From assembly GCA_963995505.1 (NCBI GenBank), contig OZ023184.1, forward strand, positions 4,030,001 through 4,094,000: DNA of 64,000 nucleotides, written 5' to 3'. The position numbers and the translations under genes were made by a program. This document shows, piece by piece, positions 8,838 to 18,899 of this stretch (position 1 is its first letter; every line of letters begins with the position of its first letter). Origin of the DNA: Hypericum androsaemum (Eukaryota; Streptophyta; Magnoliopsida; Malpighiales; Hypericaceae). Under the pieces are notes generated by a model that did no database searches, was not told the DNA's origin, and saw nothing but the letters and a program-made list of their open reading frames with translations.

Positions 8838-9790
8838 CAATTGTTGGAAAAGCTTGAATGAAAATTCAATGCAAAGCCCAAAGTGGGAGGCCCAAAAGGG
8901 AAAAGGAAAGTGCAATCTCATATTGGAAAGTGGCACCAACATTTCCTAGTTTATAAGGAGAAACTCCTTGTTGACTAGGAAATGAGTTGACCAAATGGAA
9001 GGATAGCCAACTCGGACCGCGGCGAGGATGGTGCGTAGCACCATCCGAGCACGAGCACGTGCACGGCGCATTGGACGCAGGTCGCAATATGCGCATGGCG
9101 CATTGGACGCACGTGTGCATCATCGCGAGGAGCTGGAGGAGCCTTAAGTATTTTGCCCGAGTTCGGAGAGAGCTACGTAGCTACCGAAGTGACGAGGGGC
9201 TGCGAGTGCCTTCCAGGATGGCCACCGAAGAGGCACGAAGGGCTGGAACATTCTGGAGACTTCTAGACGGCCGAAGGATTGCGAGATCTCTCGTGAAGGA
9301 CTTCCAGACGGCCGAAGGGTTGCGAGATCCCTCGTAAAGGAGTGCCAACATAGTCTGGGCGCATCTGAAAGGATCCAGAATGCCACCGAAGGGCCACGAG
9401 CGCAGCCAGCTAGCCTGCTGGCCGAATGGATGCGCCCCTTCGGAGTGCCTGCCTGCCACTCTTCCAGCGCCTATAAATAGGCCTCTCCCCCTCATTTGCA
9501 AATCATCCCAGCCGCAAGTGCATTCCATAAGCATTGTTGTCTTCTCCTCTCCCCCTGTTCTTCACTTACAAATAGTCCGTCCGAAAGTTTTGGGTATATA
9601 AGAGTTCGCCCGAAAGTTTCGAGATACGTGTGCAACGTTCTTGAAAATGCATAAACAGTCGTTGTATCTTGGGGACGATTGTCGTAGCCCGTACCGCACT
9701 GAAATATACGGGGCAATCTCGTCTTACGGAGAAAGTGTCCAACACTTGTCTCGACTGCCGTAGATCCTAATCAAGTACACCGAACTCTCC
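8838..9790 (+). repeat. Solo LTR-like insert with TATA box
   Basis: Sequence starting TGTTGGAAAAGCTTGAATG and ending near CCGAAAACA resembles a retrotransposon LTR: a GC-richer body, a TATAAATAGGCC box at 9472-9483 and an R/U5-like pyrimidine-rich stretch after it. No internal retroelement domain is present, so it would be a solo LTR. No exact 5-bp target duplication could be matched, so the ends are approximate. It contains a 41-bp tandem duplication (about 9258-9339, unit GACGGCCGAAGG...GAGATC). Confidence 0.35.
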
Positions 9791-9848
9791 GAAAACAACA
9801 TGAATAATTTCTTTGCATCAGGGCTCATAGTTTGACTTACTTTTGCAG

Positions 9849-9926
9849 AGAGTAGCACTTTCAGCTGTGGTAAATATTTGCAAGAAACTGCCTACTGATG
9901 ATTGCTCTTCATATTTCATGGTTGCT
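9849..9926 (+). pseudogene. Exon fragment resembling a HECT E3 ligase UPL3/UPL4 armadillo region
   Basis: After the acceptor TTTTGCAG (9841-9848) the frame reads RVALSAVVNICKKLPTDDC then SSYFMVA before running into a stop. This resembles the armadillo-type segment of plant UPL3/UPL4 ubiquitin ligases, in which a similar VALxxVVNxCKKLP phrase occurs. Only one partial exon is present and no HECT domain is nearby, so it is a relic, probably captured or translocated. Confidence 0.35.
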
Positions 9927-10593
9927 TATGGTTGATCCGAGTGCAAATACCTTGTTCCATATTGCGAGATATCCGTGCTAGGTGTTTATCGATGAAGATG
10001 CACAACTAAGATTGCATTCTTTGTATTAGCTTTTGTTCTGGGGACTAGATTGTTGTTTGCTTCTTCTTCTCTTCTGGGATGGTCACTGTTGCTATTGCTT
10101 TTCCTCCTTTTCGCATTGCAATCTCACAACTGTTTATTGGATTGCCGATTGTTGTTATCTGCTGGATTAAATAATGCACTCTATGTGGCTATGTTAAGAT
10201 TTGCAGCTATTGGGATCAATGATTTCTAACCTGGATGAACTTGTCGTGCACTTTCTCTAGCTATTTCTAATTTGTGGTCATAAAGCATGTGGTATTCCAT
10301 TTTCAAAAGGTTTTTCTTTGTTAAAATATTTGTAGTTGCAAGGGTATTAATGTGAAAAAAAAATCAATTCTTAAGTTAAAATTTTAGTTCCAAACAAAAA
10401 AATAGGAAAGTGATTCTTAAAAGAACTTAGAGAAATGTCACTCTATGACCAAAGGATCGGACAAAAAAACTAACCGTTCAATATAAAATCTGAAAAGAAC
10501 TTGAAGTACAAAAGCATACCAATCAGAACCCAATCAAAGTTTTGAACACAGATCCAGAAATCTAATTAAACATATGCAACTAATAACCACACA

Positions 10594-13500
10594 TCAAACG
10601 GAATGGCTAAATACTAAAACTAAAATAAGAAACAAGTTCAACATGATGATCACATGTCGGGTACTAGACAGTCCGCTATAAACATATGCAACGTCGAAGG
10701 GTAGTGAACCTGAAAAGAACCAAACAAGTGTCAGATGAAATAGTTAACGTATAATTTGCGAAGGTATGAACAGGGAGAGAGACACATTTTCATTCAACTC
10801 ACAATTATAATTGACCCATCCAATTTGTTGACGCTCTAAATCGTAAACAATAATCTTGTCTTTGAGTATAATTTCTGCAAAATATTGGACAACAGGTTTA
10901 TATTTTCACATATTTTTATCTCCACAATAAATTCAAGAAAATTTTGTTGGAAGTTATAGAGAATCTAACCCCCCAAAATTGTTGGCCCTTGGCTTCTCAT
11001 AAAAGCGATACACCATAACCCTTCAAGCTGCGTTTACAATCAAACATCGGAAAGTAAATATCATTAAGCTACAAGCAAAACTGTATGTTCTAAAAGGATT
11101 ATCTCATATAGAAATAGATTTACTCACATTGGTTCCAATATATCGAATGTAGTCTTTCGGCTCCAGTAACATTTTTGCTCCACCGGCAAAATTAAAACTT
11201 ATGACGGGAAATATATAAAACATGCTGCACATGAATCACAATTCTTTAAATATATTTATTAAGAGGGAAAATAACAAGTAAGAAAATATAAACATCAAGG
11301 ACTACAAAGCAGTTTTTGCTAACTCATGATATTAGAAAAGAAAAGAAGAATTTACCTGGGTGACATTTGGAAACAATCACGTCCGTCGTTCGTAATAATA
11401 TTGATGAAATTCGAGACGATCGCTGTAATCTGTAAATAAAACAAACATCTTAAGTAGTATATCATATTTGTTACCGAAAGACAAACAAAAAAAAGAAAGT
11501 ACTTACAGCGTGCACAACAGGATCATAAGCCCCCTGAACCAAATAAGCCAACGTTGTTCCAGAGTCGACGATTGCTCCAGCAGCGAAGACACGTGGGTTA
11601 ATATCCAACAATTTTTCATTTACCGAAATGCTCAGTAAGTTTAACCTATAGTTCGGCCTATAAACAAATTTTAGTGAGCAATCAATCAGATCAAAATTTA
11701 AACTTTCAAATAACTAATAACTTTGCAATGGACACTAACTATAATTTCAACTGTGATTTCAATGGTCAAAGATAGTTTTAATAATCTTTGCGTATGTGGA
11801 ATTTTTTTGCTTAGTGCATTGGTGTGAGTTGGTGTGGAGTGAGGTCACTATCGATGGTGTCTCGGAATGGCTAGGTTTGTGCAAAGATAAAATGTGGGAG
11901 AAGGTTAGATTTTTATTGTTCAGAGCATTGATGTGGGAAATATAGAGTCACCAAATAGAGAATTATTAAATGCATAAATTTTAATTGCGAGTTTTTCTGG
12001 CATTTTATCTTAAGGCAAGTATAAGAATGATTGTTGTGGTCCAACACCAGTAGGAGATATGCCAATCAAGATTTAGCTGTTCTATTGGAAGCCAATCTTC
12101 TATAGTTTGCTTTATTTTGGTGGATAGAGAGTATTGTACGGGACAAAATTACTAGTAGAAATTTGCAATCAAAGCAATCTAAGTACATCACCGATTTAGT
12201 TTTCAACTAACTCTAATTTTTATTATCTAAGTAAACAATATATAAATAGTAAACTTATGAGAACGCTCAGTTGTATTGTTAATTACCATGGATGAAAAGA
12301 TTTATCCTGGAAAGACCATTTACCAAAATTGACTTACTTTATAGGCAAAAGTGGACCGTAAGTCATCCCTTGGACCAAAGCCTCCCCGAATACTAGAGTG
12401 CCGCCTCCGTCTCCTCTCAAGCAGTGAGAGAAGACTCGGGGTATTGCATGTCTCTTATACAACTGCGACACGATGGAATACGACCCTTGACCAAATCCGA
12501 AGATTCCGTCAAAAGCCGTCAACATCGTCGCAAAATTGCCGGATTCATTGGTGCTACACCTGTTTACAATATCACGTCAACAAAATTAGAATCAAAGCAA
12601 GACAATCTGATAAGAGAAAAATTATCAAAATCTAATAAAAGAACTTACCCAAAAGTAAAAGGCAAAGTACGCGACACGAGAGAGTCCATGTAGAGCACAT
12701 CCCGTACATAGTGACCAGATGTGCTGCTACCATCTCCATAATTGATTCTGTAACGGCATTTCCTGTTGTTTGGGTGACAAATGCTCGCAGTCGTTGAAGC
12801 CGAAAGATTGAAGTAGTTCAGCCCAAACTGCAAAGTCTTGTCGTTAGAAACGATGATGCAAATTTAAATAAAATAGAACCAAATCTACACCCTTTTTACC
12901 TTAAGAGTGGTAGAATGAGGACAACCAAGGCATGAGCTGCAAGACAGCCACGGGACATCACTCCCGGTATCTACAATGACATGGAACTCTACAGGAGGTG
13001 TGCCCACCATCACTGTAGTATAGTAAAGTCTGAAAAAAAATACAATTATTCACAAGTTTGTATCAGAATTCAAGTTCATGAAAAGCCACGAATGCCCAGA
13101 ATATTAAAAGTTATAGTATATAAAAAAACTACACCTATTTCGTTTATGTAATTCATTTACACCTACAATTTTGTTTATGTATTGCAGGTAAATGGCTAGT
13201 TGGGGGAGTTTTTTACGCCAGAGAGGGGATTACGACAAGGAGATCTTCTATCTCCATACCACTTTCCGATGTGCATGGAAGGGTTAGTAGCTTTAGTTCG
13301 ACAATCAGAGGTTTCGAGGAGGGTAAATGGTCTGAGTGTGGCAAGGGGGGTTTCCAGGTGTCACTCACCTCTTTTTTTCAAATGATCTACTGCTCTTCGC
13401 ACGAGCTTCAGATGAGGAGCTTATGAATGTCTTATCATTGCTGGATGTCTATTCTCGGGCTTTAAGTCAGCAAGTCAACCTTCAGAAGAGTTCAGTATAC

Positions 13501-16500
13501 TTCAGCATAAATTTGAGCAAGGAGGATCACAACAGATTGGATTCTTTATTGGGGATGCCGAGGGGGGCAGAGAAAGACACCTACTTGGGTCTCCCTGCGC
13601 TAGTAGGTAGGCCAAAGAGATTGATCTTTTCCAATATTGAGGACCGTATAATGAGAAAATGGGGAATTAGAAGGAGCAATTTCTTTCGAGAGTAGGAAGG
13701 GAGACGCTGATAAAGTAGAGACATGTGAGAGAATGGAGAAGAAACTGTGTGCCTTCTACTGGGGAAGTAAAGATAGAAATCACAAGTTGCATTGGCGTAG
13801 CCAGAATGCGTCAGTTAAAGAAGGAATGTGGTTAGGTTTCAGGAGGCTGGTCAGTTTTGAATCTTTTCTTTGATTGTCCGGCTGCCATTCAATTATGGAA
13901 TCTAGCGGGGATTGACATACGAGCACTACAAGGTCAAATGATTGTTCAGGCATACCAGGGACTATTTTCGGTTCAAGATCAAATTAAGACTGGTCGCATT
14001 GCTCCTTTGTTATGGGGGATATGAAAAGTTTGGAATGAGGTGGTCTTCAAGAATGTGGGGTTTACATAAGCATAAGAGGTTTTGGAGACAGTGTATCGAT
14101 TGTGGTTGGACTATGCAATAATTAACGCCCCGACTCCTTGGGCTAGCGTGAGACTGTCCGAATTGTGGTGCCCCCTAAGTCTGGTTGTTTTAAAATTAAC
14201 TTTGATGCATATATTAGAACCAATGACTGGACACAAATAGGAGCAATTGTGAGAGACAAAGGGGGGCGCTTCTTGCCAGCGGCTGTTCGGATCTTTGAAG
14301 GCTTGATTCACTCGAATTTACTTAAAGCTCATAAGGTCCTCGTCGGGCTCGGTCTAAGCTGTCTCTCGAGATCAGGTATATTTGTTTGGAATTTGATTGT
14401 TTATCATCTTGTGCAGGCTCTAAATAGACAAGTGTCAGATATGAGTTATCTCGCTCTATTGGTGGCAGACTGTAAAGAAGCTACTGGTGGCAGACTGTAA
14501 AGAAGCTGCTGGTAGCTTTGCGAAATGTGTCTACTGCTTCATCTAGTGTGAGGGCAGCAAGGCAGCCCACGAGCTAATCAAAGTTTTGATGCCAGGTGAT
14601 TAGCAATTTCAGGTTTTCTTATCTCCTCCCCATAATTAATATGATATTTTACAGATGGAGCAAGGTGCTGAGGATTGATGAATTGCTAATATGGGTTTCG
14701 GTTGGGTGGGTTGGGGAAGGCTTAGGATTTTTTGGGCTTATGTTTTGGCGGCACGAAGATTTTTCTCAAGAGGGACATATTTTGTGGAGTAGGTTTTTAC
14801 CGAAGCCAATGACAAACTTTGTACTATTTGTATGAGAGAATTCTACGTATTGATTACTGATCAATGAAGTGAAGTATTTTTCCTAAAAAATCACTAATCA
14901 AACTTATTATGAACAACAAAGAAAGCTGTAAGACATAAGCGAGAGAAAAAAAAATCAAAACCCATTGCAATATATTGGAGGACCACGTTGTAAATGAAAC
15001 TTTAATTCATGCTAACGTCTAACAATGGAGAATGTACCCTTACGAGGGCTAAAAAATTAAGTTTATTTTGTTATTAGGAGTCAAACACTTAAAATCATTT
15101 TGCTAAACTAATCTCCAGACTCCTGGAAATTTTTCTTTGTATAGGATGTAAAGTCCGGGAAAACATAACGAGGCTGTAAGCCACACAATTCCCCTCTTTT
15201 CCTTTTCATTTATTACTTTTAAAAACTTCAATGAAAAATGATAGCAGAGAAATAATCTCAGGTCTACATTAACAGTAAAAGCATGTCAGCACAAATTATA
15301 TCATAATTTATGTTTTGCTTTCATCCCAGAAGTATTTTTGAAAACATTGAATAAGCAATATAAAATTAATATTCCAACATAGTGGAATTTCAAATGTCAT
15401 ATTCGTTATTGTTCACTATATATATTTAGTATACTTTTTCTTTGGTGCTGTACAAATGTTATTTTGTTTGATAAAAAGTTAAACAAATTTTAGTCACATT
15501 TTAATGTGAAAAAATCTTACTATAATAAAGAGAATTTCTTTTTTAGTTAATTTGGTTCGATATGTGAAAATGTCAAAACTATTTCTAAACTCAAACTCAA
15601 AATTCAAACCCCAATCCCAAACTCCCAACCCAGAACCCTTAAACCCCTGTAACCCCGGGCCTGAACCCGATCCCTGTCCTCGGACCCCGGACCCTCGCAC
15701 CGCAGACCCAGCACCCCGACCGCCCGGATCCCGAACCCCAGACCTCGACCACCCAGACCCCGACCCCCCGGACCACCAGAACCTCGAACCGCAGACCCCA
15801 AAATTTGACCCCCGAACCCGACCTCTGACCCCCTGGACCTTAGATCCCAGACCTCCGCACCCCAGACCCACGGACCCATTGGTCCCTACACCCCGAACCT
15901 CGGCCACTTGGATCCCAAACCCTGGACCTCGACCACCCAGAGCCTGAACCCACACCTCCCAATCCCCGGACCTCTGGAACCTGACCTCTGACCTCCAGGC
16001 CTAGGACCCCCAACCCCCGGACCCTGGACACCCGACCCCTGGACCCTAGACACCCGACCCCTGGACCCCGAACCCCGATCCCCAAACCCCTAGGCCCCGA
16101 ACCTCGGACCCTGGACCCCCGAACCCCGTAACCTGATCCCCTGATCCCGGACCCCCAGAACCCGACCTCCGACCCTCAAACCCCCGACCCCCAGAACCTA
16201 GACCCCCCCGACCACGGTCCCCCGAACCTTGGACCCTGGACCTCGGTACCCCCAGATGCCGACCCCCAGACCTCTCGATCCCGACCCCCAGACCTCTTGA
16301 TCCCGACCCCTAGACCTGAACCCCAGAATCTGATCCCCCGGCTCCCGGACTCCGGCACTCGCATTGCACGTGCGTCTTTACTAGTAACTAAATTATGCTA
16401 ACCGAACCATTCATCAAAACCACTTTATTTAATTGAATAACAAATAATCACCAGCAGTTCCAAGTTTCTTAATTGGATTATAATAAGATATTCAACCGTA

Positions 16501-16911
16501 CTCATCCGGGGCTTTATTCTTTCGCTTAACAAGAAATAATATAGAGGACATAAATTTAATTTTACCCGGTGTGTCGGTAGGATCCACTGACGGGAAAGAA
16601 GGGCAAACCGGTAGTGCTGAAGTTCAGAATTCTGCCGTGGCGAGCAAGGTCGTGAGCCGCGGCAGCATGATAGTGGAGGCCGGTGAGGGAGTCCGGAGAA
16701 GGGAACACCCTCTCCAGCCTGAGCACCCCGCCACCGGTGCAGCTCACCGGTGACAATGCCAAGAACAAGCCAGCGAACCTGACAAAAGTAGAAACAGAAA
16801 CAAAAGAAGATCAAATTCAAATAGAAGAGACAATCTCTAATCACTGTAATTGTTCAACTAACTAATAATAGATCACCTCACAAAGTTTCTCCATAAACCC
16901 AAGAAACCCAT
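10594..16911 (-). CDS. A1-family aspartic protease, complete 11-exon gene, 448 aa
   Basis: Exons (minus strand): 16877-16911, 16566-16778, 12900-13029, 12649-12827, 12338-12559, 11507-11657, 11356-11429, 11128-11224, 10970-11027, 10803-10874, 10594-10709. All junctions are GT-AG and the phases join to exactly 449 codons. Residues 1-25 form a signal peptide. The first catalytic motif is VDTGSD (Asp103), the flap is [10 protein letters not shown] (Tyr156), and the second catalytic motif is [10 protein letters not shown] (Asp291). Cysteine-rich CSSCLGC follows the first site, as in plant atypical aspartic proteases (aspartic proteinase 36-like). A hydrophobic C-terminal tail (about 430-448) could be a membrane or GPI-attachment signal. 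The enzyme would cleave proteins in the secretory pathway or apoplast. Intron 2 is 3.5 kb because of a LINE fragment and a minisatellite; the coding exons are undamaged. An alternative end without the last intron gives a different short tail, but the strong GTGAGT donor and hydrophobic tail favour this model. Confidence 0.85.
13185..14880 (+). mobile_element. Degenerate LINE fragment inside intron 2 of the aspartic protease gene
   Basis: Plus-strand frames show RT pieces ([43 protein letters not shown]), then after a deletion a zinc-knuckle/RNase H part ([29 protein letters not shown]). Text is closely related to the full-length LINE at 23538-29317 but carries frameshifts, stops and at least one large deletion. 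It ends near GATCAATGAAGTGAAGTATT and a short A-run at 14883. It is antisense to the host gene. Confidence 0.85.
15600..16365. repeat. Degenerate CCCGACC / CCCGGACC minisatellite in intron 2
   Basis: About 765 bp of short imperfect repeats of the type CCCGAACCCCAGACC and CCCCGGACC. The strand bias is extreme: C and A on plus, G and T on minus, hence on the transcribed (sense) strand of the protease intron the RNA is G-rich. Translated frames in the region are low-complexity Pro/Arg or Gly/Arg and are not genes. Confidence 0.85.
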
Positions 16912-17945
16912 GATCAGTTGGAGGGATCCGGCGATCGTTAGAGCTCCTTTTATTCCTCTCATTGTTTTAACAAACCTCTGCACCAAAATAGAGTTAAAGA
17001 CGAAAAGTGAATCAGAAGAACTTTTTTTAATAATGGAAAATAAACCAGCAATACAAGAGTGATCACCACCTCATTTGGATCGCCGTGACTATGTGCAGTG
17101 TGTGCAAAAGCTAATGCACACAAGTGAACCTACTTTCAATGATGCAAAAGCTAATGCATGTTGCTTCAAAATCTACTTTCACTATTTCGGGGAAGTTTAA
17201 CTAGATAATGAGAATTTTCAAGTACCTTGATTAAGTTCCTTTTTACCATTAGTAATGAGAATCTTCCTTTAACAAATTTTCAAGGTGCACCAGCTATACA
17301 TTTTCTCGATCAGAAATTCGGTGCAATAATCTATTGAACTAGGACGAATATTACCCGTGCATTGATGATCAGAGTCTTGCATTGTCATGTTTTATTTCAG
17401 GGAGTAACTATATCAACAATAGCTTATCTATTTATAAATCTTGAAGCTAATGAGTTTCTTAATAAAATTCAAATCTTTTACCACTTAGATCAACTCTTAT
17501 TAATATTAAAAATAAGATTAAATTTCTTGTTTGAGGCTTATATTGAAGTATTGCAATTTTTAAGCTTTAGACATTACAGGAAGAAGATAGAGACAGATAC
17601 AAGAATTAAAGGAAGATAAAGAAGATGGCGTACGCACAACAATATTATCGCGTTGTATTCTTTTTTTCTGTTGTAGTTTTCACGGGATTCTACTAAATTA
17701 GATTTTGATAAAGTTAAGCGAATGCATCCTCGTACTCATACAAAGAAATCCAAGACAGCTGATTGTGCATTTGTAAATATTTACGAATTAAAACTCTACT
17801 TCTAAAAAATGGAAGATGGCGTACCATGAATGGGAGTTGTTAGTTATTGTTATGGTTTTTCTAATTGTTCTGCTTTTATTACTTTTAAGTAAATAGGTAA
17901 ATTTGTTCCAACAATTGCCTCAAAGCTGATCAGTTGGATTCATAC
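16912..17945. other. Intergenic between the protease start and the PHO1 relic
   Basis: Contains the presumed promoter and 5' UTR of the aspartic protease (minus strand, from 16911 upward) and AT-rich sequence. I see no other exon, RNA gene or clear element. Confidence 0.5.
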
Positions 17946-18890
17946 CTTGTAGAGTGGTGCACAGATAGAGTGAAGCAAGCATCGGTCAGTAGGGCAGAAA
18001 AGTATAGCAAGAACAATCTGAAAATCATACAACAGGGTTATTGCTGATTGCCAACATAAAACATAACGATGATCGAATTTTATATATATAAGTAGATGAA
18101 TTATATTGATTATACACAAAACGGTTACAGACTAAAGTCATCCAATGGATTATATTGATTAAACACAAAACGGTTACAGACTAAAGTCACCCAATTAAAA
18201 ATAAAACAAAACGATGATGATAGAATGTTTTGGAGTTGGAAAATGCTCTTTCTATAGGAGTAAGACTTACCAAAATCATCCCCAATGGGAGTAGTTCAGT
18301 GATGGTCTTGTAACTATTAGACTTGGAGGCCAGGAAACTAGCCAGTGCTAGACCAGTGCTTAGGAGGAGGCAAACTTGCCGATAACCCAGTTCAGTCCCT
18401 CGATTGAAACCAAATATCAAAGGAGGATGGTTGACCTTCTTATAACGCCGCCAAAAGTACATGAGCATATCAAGTATAATGAAACCAAATACACTGCAAC
18501 AACAAGTAACGAGGTGACGTCATGGACCGGAGGAGGATATAGGTGGGTGCATGTAGACAAGAAGAGGAAGGATATTGAGAAAGCTAAAGCAGGTTTGTCT
18601 TGCCTGTAGAGCGGAAAAATGTAAGAGGCTCCTTCCCCCTTCTTGTCCATCAGCTTTCCAGTTTCCGTGAGCAAGACAATAGCCATGACAGAGCAACCGG
18701 AAAAGAAACCTGGAAAAGTTTACGGAGGCGTGAGCAACCACCAAAACGAGACATGGAACGAAGCAGATCCTAGAACATTTTTGTAAAGGCCACTCACCTC
18801 TGTGCTTCTCTCTTTGGCCTGAGTGACTCCCTCCTGTTGGCATTTGAGAAATGCTTGATGAAAGTAGCTTCACCCTTTCAACAAGGCCAC
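17946..18890 (-). pseudogene. PHO1-like EXS-domain pseudogene fragment
   Basis: Four exon relics read on the minus strand: ~18800-18890, 18604-18709, 18271-18493 and 17946-18017. They give SSDEVSGLVERV, FSNANRR, FFSGCSVMAIVLL...ASYIFPLY, then GFIILDMLMYFWRRYKK, FGFNRGTELGYRQV, SYKTITELLPLGMIL and ILFCPTDRCLLHS...CAPLYK. These are in the order of the membrane EXS region of PHO1/XPR1-type phosphate transporters. The upstream SPX domain and the downstream exon that should carry the DQLTSQ region are absent. The first relic needs two one-base frame changes and lacks a few codons, so the locus is dead. The intron after FPLY has a GC donor (AG|GCAAGA), which is either a natural GC-AG intron or a mutated GT. 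Confidence 0.75.
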
Positions 18891-18899
18891 TCACCTCAT

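Larger units (their letters stand above)
7896..10401. mobile_element. Candidate TIR element carrying gene fragments
   Basis: The left side GGGTGTGTTTGGAAGCAG...CTATTATACCCC and the inverse of the right side (TTGTTTGGAACTAAAATTTT...CATTAATACCC) share the 'TGTTTGGAA ... TA-TACCC' layout common at ends of plant hAT/PIF-like non-autonomous elements. Between them are exon-like pieces with splice sites (8438-8599 and 9849-9926) that do not belong to one obvious gene, and a solo LTR-like insert. Boundaries and superfamily are uncertain, and no target duplication was identified. Confidence 0.35.

Noticed and set aside
9380..9601. Frames across the GC-rich part of the LTR-like insert
   Set aside because: They overlap a TATA box and tandem repeats and have no recognisable domain.
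10744..10802. Read-through end of the aspartic protease without the last intron
   Set aside because: The GTGAGT donor at 10802 and the in-phase hydrophobic last exon fit the family better than the unspliced tail.
15494..16364. Gly/Arg-rich and Pro-rich frames on both strands
   Set aside because: Low-complexity products of the CCCGACC minisatellite in an intron.
16425..16844. A 139-codon minus frame overlapping exons 1-2 of the protease
   Set aside because: It is a shadow frame; the protease frame is supported by family resemblance, splice phases and a signal peptide.
18376..18609. Plus-strand 77-codon frame over the PHO1 relic
   Set aside because: Antisense shadow of the EXS exon at 18271-18493.
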